A stretch of DNA of 33,062 nt from positions 1 to 33,062 of the forward strand of contig JARZZM010000036.1 in NCBI GenBank assembly GCA_030130125.1, read 5' to 3'. Both the position numbers and the translations under genes were made by a program. Below the pieces are notes generated by a model. That model was not told the DNA's origin. It did not search any database and was given only the letters and a program-made list of their open reading frames with translations. Shown here piece after piece: positions 16,634 through 22,255 of the stretch. This DNA is from Thermoproteota archaeon (GTDB taxonomy: Archaea > Korarchaeota > Korarchaeia > Korarchaeales > Korarchaeaceae). Numbering within the stretch: position 1 is the first letter of the stretch; every line of letters starts with the position of its first letter.

Positions 16634-17719
16634 TCAGTAGGCACTGAAGTCGTGGAGCATGCGGATCATCCTCCTGTACCTAGCGTAGGTAGTGTAATCG
16701 ACGTACTCCTTTCTGGAGACGTAATCCATGGTTTTAGGTGCCAATCCTTGGACCTCCTCTATTCCCTCCTTCACCTCTATGTGGAACGCGTCACTCCCAG
16801 CTCCTGAACCGAACGACACGACCAGTATCTTCTGCCCGGGCTTGGCCTGATCCAAGACAGCCGCTAACCCGACCAAAGCCGATCCGCTATAGGTGTTTCC
16901 TATGTAAGGAGTTATTAGACCAGGCTTTATCTTATCCGGTGTGAATCCCAGCCTCGTCCCCACCCTCAGGGGGAACTTCCCATTCGGCTGGTGGAATATG
17001 GCGTAATCGTAATCCTCCGGCGTAGTACCCATCAGAGTCATGAGCTCCTTAGCTGCAGTCGTTATGTGCTTGAAGTAAGCTGGCTCTCCTGTGAAAGCCC
17101 TCGTGTGAGCCGGGTAGCGTTCATGTTGCCTCCTCCAGAAGTCAGGGGTATCAGTTACGTGTGAGAGGGAGGCCTCTATCACAGCCACTGACCTGTCCGC
17201 CGGTCCTAGGATGTAGGCGGCACCGCCAGCGGAGGCCGTGTACTCCAGCGCATCCCCTGGAGCGCCCTGAGCCGTGTCCGCTCCGACAGCTAGCCCGTAA
17301 TCGATCATTCCAGAGCCTATCAGCCCTAAAATTGATTGAATGGCCTCCGTTCCGGCCTTACAGGCAAACTCATAGTCAGCACCTGTGGTGAGCCTGCCCT
17401 CCCCTCCAGCACCAAGGGCGTCGATCAGCATTGTGGCGGTTGTCTTAACCGCGTAGGGCTTGGACTCTGTCCCGACGTAGACTGCCCTGAGCTTCGACGC
17501 ATCTATGCGCGCCCGCTTCAACGCATTGATTGACGCCTCATAGGCTATTGTGAAGGTGTCCTCGTCGATGCCTGGAACGCTCTTCTCCTCGACCATGATA
17601 CCCGCGGCGTACCTGTTCCAGTCACGCCCCCATCCTCTCGCTAGCTCCTCCGACTTGATGCGCCATTTGGGAACGTAAACTCCCCAACCAACTATTCCAA
17701 CCCTTCTACTCGCTCTCAT
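16634..17719 (-). CDS. hmgS: Hydroxymethylglutaryl-CoA synthase, archaeal type
   Basis: The enzyme condenses acetyl-CoA with acetoacetyl-CoA to HMG-CoA, the committed entry to archaeal isoprenoid lipid synthesis. The 361-aa length fits the archaeal UPF0219/HMGCS group. Catalytic residues expected for the family are present: Glu85 in YVGTESKPYAVK, nucleophile Cys120 in YEFACKAGTEAIQ and His243 in FHQPNGKFPLRVG. The GSGAGSDAF segment near the C-terminus is also conserved. ATG 17719 has AGGTGATC directly upstream. It is the first gene of an operon with the thiolase-like and DUF35 genes. TATA-like boxes at 17800-17811 and 17841-17851 (minus strand) would give leaders of about 60 or 100 nt. Confidence 0.94.
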   Translation of the reverse strand: MRASRRVGIVGWGVYVPKWRIKSEELARGWGRDWNRYAAGIMVEEKSVPGIDEDTFTIAYEASINALKRARIDASKLRAVYVGTESKPYAVKTTATMLIDALGAGGEGRLTTGADYEFACKAGTEAIQSILGLIGSGMIDYGLAVGADTAQGAPGDALEYTASAGGAAYILGPADRSVAVIEASLSHVTDTPDFWRRQHERYPAHTRAFTGEPAYFKHITTAAKELMTLMGTTPEDYDYAIFHQPNGKFPLRVGTRLGFTPDKIKPGLITPYIGNTYSGSALVGLAAVLDQAKPGQKILVVSFGSGAGSDAFHIEVKEGIEEVQGLAPKTMDYVSRKEYVDYTTYARYRRMIRMLHDFSAY

Positions 17720-17865
17720 ATGATCACCTTACCTAGCTAGATGGAACATAGCTGCCTAATCGGGGTCTATAGCTTTGATCAGGAGGCTCTCTCGTCGAAA
17801 TATTAAAAGTTAGTATGTTACGAGCCGGAAATAAACAAGAATTATATAAACGGAGACATGCGAAT

Positions 17866-17918
17866 TCCTACGTTAATCTTGATGTGAGTCGACGACCCTT
17901 TCATTAACTAACGTAGGA
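17866..17918. repeat. 10-bp perfect inverted repeat between queT and the HMG-CoA synthase gene
   Basis: The arms TCCTACGTTA (17866-17875) and TAACGTAGGA (17909-17918) are exact reverse complements separated by 33 nt. A second pair, GTTAAT (17872-17877) and ATTAAC (17903-17908), overlaps the first and could extend or compete with the stem. A TATA-like ATTATATAAAC lies just left at 17841-17851 and is near-symmetric, so it could serve either strand. No canonical C/D boxes, tRNA features or T-run terminator accompany it. Confidence 0.6.
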
Positions 17919-17942
17919 GTGAAGGTAAAAAGAGGAGGTCTG

Positions 17943-18425
17943 TCAGGACACTTGACCGCGGTAGACTCTCTCCACCGCCTTCAACAGAGCGAATCCGATC
18001 ACATCGATGGCTATCATAGACCCTATCAGTATGTAGACAAAGGTTATGAGGAAGGGCTGGTTAAACAGCTGGTATAAGTAGGCTGAGACTATCAGGGAAA
18101 CGGTGACGGGCATCTGACCTAGAGCGAGTAGGGGTCTGTCCCTCAGCTTCCAAGCTATAGCTGTAGCGATGAGATTAGCAGCTGAACCTCCTAGGGCATC
18201 CACTATCCCGAAGGGCCCGAGCATGTTCGCTATGAAGCAGCCCAAAGTCGTTCCCAGTATTGCTGGAGGGCCCATCAGCACCGAAAGCGCCAGCAAAGCA
18301 TCTGCTACCCTCACTTGGACTGCATAGAAAGAGATCGGAGCTAGCACGAGGGTCAGCACAGCGTATGCAGCCGCTATCACCGCGAGCATGGCGACATCGC
18401 TACTCAGGTTCCTCATTCCCATCAC
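17943..18425 (-). CDS. queT: QueT-family membrane transporter (7-deazaguanine/queuosine precursor uptake)
   Basis: The 160-aa polytopic protein has about five hydrophobic helices. The pattern FYAVQVRVADALLALSVLMG, GTTLGCFIANMLGPFGIVDALGGSAANLIA matches the QueT family, predicted substrate-binding (S) components for queuosine/archaeosine precursors. In archaea the end product would be archaeosine, so preQ0-like bases are the plausible cargo. That is inference from the family. No ATPase or archaeosine gene is adjacent and no riboswitch-like structure is visible in the 20 nt upstream. Start alternatives are the first ATGs (18425 or 18422) or ATG 18416 (MRNLSSDVA). Confidence 0.75.
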   Translation of the reverse strand: MMGMRNLSSDVAMLAVIAAAYAVLTLVLAPISFYAVQVRVADALLALSVLMGPPAILGTTLGCFIANMLGPFGIVDALGGSAANLIATAIAWKLRDRPLLALGQMPVTVSLIVSAYLYQLFNQPFLITFVYILIGSMIAIDVIGFALLKAVERVYRGQVS

Positions 18426-18445
18426 CCGAACGCGTTTTTACCAGC

Positions 18446-19072
18446 CTATTTAAGAACCTTCCCAGTTTCCATGTACCAGAGATAGAGATCGAGTTCTCCG
18501 AGAGTTAAGCCCGTCTTCTCGGCTATTTTCCCTAGTATCGATTCTATTTCCAAGTACTTCCTTCTCGTAAGGGTCTTAGGTCTCTCTATGATCCCATACC
18601 TCACCAGTACATCCACTATGTGGTAGTCGATTATCGCCACATTCTTGTATCCTATATTCCTCAGGAAATGGCTGGCTTCCTTGTATCCTAGACCCCTCAC
18701 ATTCTTGACTAACCACTCTCTGAGACTCCTCTCATCCTTGAAGCTGCTCAGGATGCCCTTCAACTCGGGTAAGAGTTTTCTGGCCTCAACGATGTACTCA
18801 GCTCTGGCCTTGGGGAAGCGGTGACCGAGCTCCCTCAATCTCCTCTCCAGTTCCTCCCTGGGAAGCGTGATGAACCCGTCTCCTATAGCTCTCTGTATCC
18901 TTATCCCGCCTTCGGCGCTGTAATTGGCAGTTAAGAGGCAAAAAGCCAGCTCCTTGAATATCTCCTCCGCACTACTCTTCCCCAGTCGCTCGAACTCCCT
19001 CATCCTGATAGCTATGAGCTTAGAGACTTCCTCGCTTCTCAGCCTGTTCACTTCCCTAATCAGGTCCTCCAT
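18446..19072 (-). CDS. ogg: 8-oxoguanine DNA glycosylase/AP lyase, Ogg2 type
   Basis: This base-excision repair enzyme is of the HhH-GPD superfamily, archaeal Ogg2 subgroup. The helix-hairpin-helix is VRGLGYKEASHFLRNIG, containing the catalytic Lys, and the catalytic Asp follows in VAIIDYHIVDVL. The N-terminus ELAFCLLTANYSAEGGIRIQ is typical of MjOgg-like proteins. The chain ends with Lys, and a C-terminal Lys is a known recognition element in this subgroup. About 208 aa is the usual length. ATG 19072 was preferred, with GGTGAT about 10 nt upstream, although GTG 19087 and ATG 19084 are in frame. It overlaps the 3' end of the desulfoferrodoxin-like gene, so the two are cotranscribed. Confidence 0.9.
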   Translation of the reverse strand: MEDLIREVNRLRSEEVSKLIAIRMREFERLGKSSAEEIFKELAFCLLTANYSAEGGIRIQRAIGDGFITLPREELERRLRELGHRFPKARAEYIVEARKLLPELKGILSSFKDERSLREWLVKNVRGLGYKEASHFLRNIGYKNVAIIDYHIVDVLVRYGIIERPKTLTRRKYLEIESILGKIAEKTGLTLGELDLYLWYMETGKVLK

Positions 19073-19730
19073 CCCCACTACCATCACCCAGCCTGTACGT
19101 CACCACTGCTCCATCCTCGAACTCGTCTATCTCAACTGTTCTCGCCTTCACCCCTGAATTTACTAGCGCAAGCCTGAAATCCTCGAAGTAGTCGTAGAAA
19201 CCGCATGTTCTGCAGAAGTTACCCGTAAACTCGACCTTGACGAGATCGCCCCTGATTTCCAGCACCACTGCCTTGGCTTCCGGACTTCTAAGCGAGTTGA
19301 ACCTCTCAATCGCCCGTTCGACAGCCTGCCGAAGGTCTTCACTGGCCTGCCTGAAGTCAAATTTCCAGATTCCATGCTTAGAGCAGAGGATTCTCACCTC
19401 AAAGTCACCTCTAGGTCTATCGAATGTGGTTCCAGGCACTTCGCCCGACAGGTACTTCCTTACCCTACCGTCGGCGCTTACTATCTCAATCCAGATTATC
19501 CTCGAATCTCGAGTCATTTCATGGGGAGCCACTCCCACCTCCACATAGATCCTCCCGTCCTCTTCGAATACACCGGGTTCATGCTCTTCGGCGCCGTCAT
19601 CACCCTCTCCCTTGAACTCCATGGGGACCATTGGCTTGCCATGGCACACGGGAGGCTCACCTCCCGAGCTAGAGTAGGATTCAACGATCCTCCCGCAGAC
19701 ATCGCACCTGTAGAATTCCTCGCCATCCAT
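19056..19730 (-). CDS. Desulforedoxin/superoxide-reductase-like protein fused to a CxxC (NifU-C-like) domain
   Basis: Three parts can be seen in 224 aa. Residues 5-35 resemble the desulforedoxin FeS4 domain (Cys9, Cys12, Cys29), with the usual CC reading CH (Cys29-His30). Residues 48-126 align with the superoxide reductase fold: EEHEP, VGVAPHEMTRDSRIIWIEI and CSKHGIW. Expected iron ligands His50, His70, Cys116 and His119 are present, but the fourth equatorial His is Ser76. Residues 130-224 form an extra domain (VVLEIRGDLVKVEFTGNF-CRTC), whose strand pattern and CxxC (Cys173, Cys176) recall the NifU C-terminal Fe-S scaffold. It may handle superoxide or iron, but the missing ligand makes SOR activity uncertain. 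It is cotranscribed with ogg, consistent with oxidative-damage defence. Confidence 0.65.
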   Translation of the reverse strand: MDGEEFYRCDVCGRIVESYSSSGGEPPVCHGKPMVPMEFKGEGDDGAEEHEPGVFEEDGRIYVEVGVAPHEMTRDSRIIWIEIVSADGRVRKYLSGEVPGTTFDRPRGDFEVRILCSKHGIWKFDFRQASEDLRQAVERAIERFNSLRSPEAKAVVLEIRGDLVKVEFTGNFCRTCGFYDYFEDFRLALVNSGVKARTVEIDEFEDGAVVTYRLGDGSGDGGPD

Positions 19731-19763
19731 CGCCCTTCCTCGAGAACACGGGTAAATAAAGGT

Positions 19764-20444
19764 TCAAGGCTGAGGGGTAGGTGTCTTGAAGGGTGAGGAA
19801 TCTTCGAGCCTCCTCACGGACTTCAGAGCAAACCTCAAAACCAGCAGCATGAGAGGGATTCCCAGTAACAGAAACGCACTGGGATCCAAAAACAGGAGGA
19901 AATCGTAGGTGCCGTGGAGTAAGATCGGGAATACCAGTGCTCTCGCTAGGCCCTCTTTATATCCCATCATCTTCGCCCTTCCCAAGTACACCCCCATGAC
20001 AGCACCATCCAGCGCGTGACTCGGAACCGCCAGCACTGCCCTCACCAAACCCACCAAGACCCCGCCTTCCAGCACATAGAACAGGTTCTCCAGCGTGGCA
20101 AATCCCAAGGAGGAAGCTACAGAGTAAACTACCCCGTCAAAGGGCTCATTAAACTCTTTCGAGTTGTAGGCCAGCAATAACACCGCTAGGAACTTCACAA
20201 GCTCCTCTGGAAATCCTATTCCGAGGTAACTCATGTAGATTAGGAGCGAAATGTCCCCAGACCTAGGGGATAAGTTGGAAAGTAACACGCCCTCAAAAAG
20301 AGCTGCCGGAAAGACGGCCATCACTCCAGCGAGGAATACCTTCCCAACCAGCGACAAGGATTCCCTCTCATACCTATCCTTCAGGTAGAAAATCATCAGC
20401 AGGAATAATCCTGGAGCCACTGCAAGCACTAACAGATGTAGCAT
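19764..20444 (-). CDS. PrsW-family intramembrane metalloprotease
   Basis: The 226-aa polytopic membrane protein has the PrsW signature set in order: FPEELVKF (Glu-Glu), ATLENLFYV (Glu-Asn), VPSHALDGAVMG (His) and LLHGTYDFLLF (His...Asp), embedded in about seven hydrophobic helices. Bacterial PrsW cleaves anti-sigma factors. The archaeal substrate is unknown. ATG 20444 is preceded by GAGGAGGGT. The gene begins only 17 nt after the C/D-box sRNA, and no separate TATA box is visible in that gap, so it may be transcribed from the sRNA promoter. Confidence 0.85.
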   Translation of the reverse strand: MLHLLVLAVAPGLFLLMIFYLKDRYERESLSLVGKVFLAGVMAVFPAALFEGVLLSNLSPRSGDISLLIYMSYLGIGFPEELVKFLAVLLLAYNSKEFNEPFDGVVYSVASSLGFATLENLFYVLEGGVLVGLVRAVLAVPSHALDGAVMGVYLGRAKMMGYKEGLARALVFPILLHGTYDFLLFLDPSAFLLLGIPLMLLVLRFALKSVRRLEDSSPFKTPTPQP

Positions 20445-20461
20445 GACCCTCCTCTCACTCT

Positions 20462-20523
20462 AGGGGGTCGGGACTCGGCAAAGTCATCACTCGTCAGCCG
20501 GTTGATCCTACCTCATTCCCCCG
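20462..20523 (-). ncRNA. Dual-guide C/D-box sRNA (guides to 16S 5' end and a conserved 23S segment)
   Basis: Read on the minus strand the elements are: 5' stem GGGGG (20522-20518), box C ATGAGGT (20516-20510), 12-nt guide AGGATCAACCGG (20509-20498), D' CTGA (20497-20494), 3-nt spacer, C' GTGATGA (20490-20484), 12-nt guide CTTTGCCGAGTC (20483-20472), box D CCGA (20471-20468) and 3' stem CCCCC (20467-20463). The spacing is the archaeal canonical form. The first guide is an exact complement of CCGGUUGAUCCU, the conserved start of archaeal 16S rRNA. The N+5 rule places 2'-O-methylation on the first U after GG (about E. coli position 13). The second is complementary to GACUCGGCAAAG, resembling a conserved 23S segment. 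Boxes C and D are non-canonical but pair as a K-turn. A TATA-like box sits 26 nt upstream. Confidence 0.85.
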
Positions 20524-20542
20524 GGTGTCAGGGTCAATCAAC

Positions 20543-20554
20543 CTAATAAAGAGA
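20543..20554 (-). promoter_or_regulatory. TATA-like box of the C/D-box sRNA
   Basis: CTCTTTATTAGG on the minus strand has its AT core (20544-20550) centred about 26 nt before the first G of the sRNA terminal stem, which is where an archaeal transcript would begin. No further TATA-like element lies between it and the prsW start at 20444. Confidence 0.55.
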
Positions 20555-20611
20555 TCAACTGTCAGTCCCGTCTCAATTGGCTAGTCAAAAGAGGAGGGTA
20601 GGGAGAGATGA

Positions 20612-21484
20612 TCACTCCTTCTTCTCCGCCTTGACCTTGGCAGGGAGGGCCTCAGCTGGTTTGTGCGGCTTGAAACCGAACTTTCTCTTTATTAAGAGCT
20701 TCTTTAAGAGCTGTATTCCTTGAGCAGGATCAACCCCTCTTGGGCAGACGTCTGAGCAGGAGGCTGCGAAGTGGCAGCGCCAGCACCCGTGCTCGGTATC
20801 CACGACGGGTATCCTGACATCTAGACCGTCGTCTCTAGTGTCAACTATGTACCTGTACGCCTGAGCTAGGGCTTGGGGTCCTAGGTACTCGTAATCCGTG
20901 GCGGCGGTTGGACAGGCGGACAGACAAGCCCCGCACTTTATACAATCGGTGAACTGGTAATATCTAGCGTATTCATCGACCGTCTGCTTGTAGGGGCCAG
21001 TCGGATTGTTCAGCTCGACATCATCGTTCCTTATTATCCAAGGCTTCACAGCCCTGTGCTTTTCGAAGAAGGATGTGAAATCAGCAGCTAGGTCTCTCTC
21101 AACAGGGAAGTTATCCAAGGGTCTCAACTCGACGACATCACCGCTTCCAGCAGCCTCTAGAACTCTAGTCTGACAGGCCAGCATCTGCTTACCGTTTATC
21201 ATCATGGCGCACGATCCACAGAGTCCCATCCTGCAGGAGTACCTTAATCCGAGGGAATGATCCGCCTCCCCTTTTATTATCAGAAGGGCATCTAAGACCG
21301 TCATTCCCCTTGAAACTTCCAGTTCATGTTCCTCCCAATATGGAGCGTAGTCCTTCCTCGGGTTGTATTTGTAGATCCTGAACTTTATCTTCCTTACAGG
21401 CTTCCAGAGCTCCTCAGAGGCCTTCATGGTCTCCTCAAGTACCTCGGGCGGAAGAACATACTCCTTAGCTTCCTCTGAAGCCAT
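20612..21484 (-). CDS. sdhB: Succinate dehydrogenase/fumarate reductase iron-sulfur subunit
   Basis: SdhB carries electrons from the flavoprotein to the membrane anchor. In 290 aa all three clusters are visible. The 2Fe-2S ligands are in CRMGLCGSCAMMINGK plus LAC. The 4Fe-4S motif is CIKCGACLSACP, and the 3Fe-4S/4Fe-4S region is CWRCHFAASCSDVCP. A charged C-terminal extension rich in Lys and Ala (about the last 20 residues) is extra. ATG 21484 follows GAGGTGATTTT. It is last in the operon sdhA-sdhC-sdhD-sdhB, and a pyrimidine-rich stretch ending CTCCTCTTTTG lies just after the stop. Confidence 0.95.
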   Translation of the reverse strand: MASEEAKEYVLPPEVLEETMKASEELWKPVRKIKFRIYKYNPRKDYAPYWEEHELEVSRGMTVLDALLIIKGEADHSLGLRYSCRMGLCGSCAMMINGKQMLACQTRVLEAAGSGDVVELRPLDNFPVERDLAADFTSFFEKHRAVKPWIIRNDDVELNNPTGPYKQTVDEYARYYQFTDCIKCGACLSACPTAATDYEYLGPQALAQAYRYIVDTRDDGLDVRIPVVDTEHGCWRCHFAASCSDVCPRGVDPAQGIQLLKKLLIKRKFGFKPHKPAEALPAKVKAEKKE

Positions 21485-21496
21485 AAAATCACCTCC

Positions 21497-21817
21497 TCAT
21501 GCGAACCCAAGCGCGACCATCAGTACCTGCAGGCCCACGGCGTAGGTGACTATGCCCACTATCAGAATGGCCCAGCTGATCCACTTGGTCCAGCACCTGT
21601 CGGGCACCATCTCAATGAGGATTACCCTGACTCCATTAAAGGCGTGATAGAGGAGGGCAGCTAAGAATATCGCCATGTTACCGAGGTAAAGGACAGGGTT
21701 CGCCTTTATGGTTGCGCCTATAACCGGGTCATTGTTCGCGAGCAAGTGTATTAAGCCAGTAATCACTATCAGGATGGCAGTAACATAGTGAAGGAACATA
21801 ATAGTGGACTCCCTCAT
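21497..21817 (-). CDS. sdhD: Succinate dehydrogenase membrane anchor subunit
   Basis: The small membrane protein has three predicted helices (about 8-28, 47-67 and 80-105). His residues in the first two helices (FLHYVTAILIVITGLIHL, LLYHAFNGVRVIL) fit the SdhC/SdhD cytochrome b fold. The AFNGVRVI segment matches the HxxxGxR-type motif of the family. ATG 21817 was chosen because GGGGTGAT, overlapping the sdhC stop codon, is spaced correctly before it. The GTG at 21826 would overlap sdhC by 4 nt and lacks a ribosome site. Confidence 0.87.
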   Translation of the reverse strand: MRESTIMFLHYVTAILIVITGLIHLLANNDPVIGATIKANPVLYLGNMAIFLAALLYHAFNGVRVILIEMVPDRCWTKWISWAILIVGIVTYAVGLQVLMVALGFA

Positions 21818-21822
21818 GTCAA

Positions 21823-22245
21823 TCACCCCATCATCGGCTGAACTACGAGCGCGTAATAGGCCCAGATAGCTGCGAGGACGACGAACAGAACCAAGGCAAA
21901 CACCACCACGTATCTCTGGACTCCTTCTATCGATACCGGTCTCTGAGAGGGTTTCTTAATTAGGAGAGGCTTTCCTACAGCAAATCCCAGCTCCGCCAAT
22001 ATCAGCCTTATCCCATTGGCCGTGTGGAAGGTTACGATGATGCCGAGAAGGGCATCCCACCATAGCCCAGGATGCCATCCCGTACTGTAGAAGTGGACCA
22101 ACACGAACAGAACTATTAGGATCCCAGTTATCCTGTGAGCAGCGTAAAGCCATCTCTCAATCGTATAAACCCTAGCCTTGAACCAGCCGGAAATACCCCT
22201 CATGTTTTTCGCATAATACTCCTTAAACTCGCTCTCAGCCTCCAT
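21823..22245 (-). CDS. sdhC: Succinate dehydrogenase cytochrome b-type membrane subunit
   Basis: The approximately 140-aa protein has three membrane helices. It contains the SdhC signature RWLYAAHRITGILIVLFV, where the HR(I/L)TG His and Ser/Arg positions line the quinone and heme sites, and FHTANGIRLILAELG in the second helix. It lies directly after sdhA. ATG 22245 has GAGGTGAGGG upstream. GTG 22254, 2 nt after the sdhA stop region, is a longer alternative (143 aa). Together with SdhD it forms the membrane anchor that reduces or oxidises quinone. Confidence 0.88.
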   Translation of the reverse strand: MEAESEFKEYYAKNMRGISGWFKARVYTIERWLYAAHRITGILIVLFVLVHFYSTGWHPGLWWDALLGIIVTFHTANGIRLILAELGFAVGKPLLIKKPSQRPVSIEGVQRYVVVFALVLFVVLAAIWAYYALVVQPMMG

Positions 22246-22255
22246 AACCCTCACC

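Noticed and set aside
17720-17942. A tRNA or C/D-box RNA in the HMG-CoA synthase upstream region.
   Set aside because: No tRNA arms or CCA-proximal pattern, and no RTGATGA/CTGA pair with proper spacing, on either strand. Only the inverted repeat and TATA-like boxes stand out.
18426-18445. A preQ1-type riboswitch before the QueT-like transporter.
   Set aside because: Only about 20 nt separates it from ogg, too short for a known preQ1 aptamer, and no matching stem is visible.
20498-20509. Plus-strand CCGGTTGATCCT looks like the beginning of a 16S rRNA gene.
   Set aside because: Similarity stops after 12 nt and no rRNA follows. It is explained by the guide of the C/D-box sRNA on the opposite strand.
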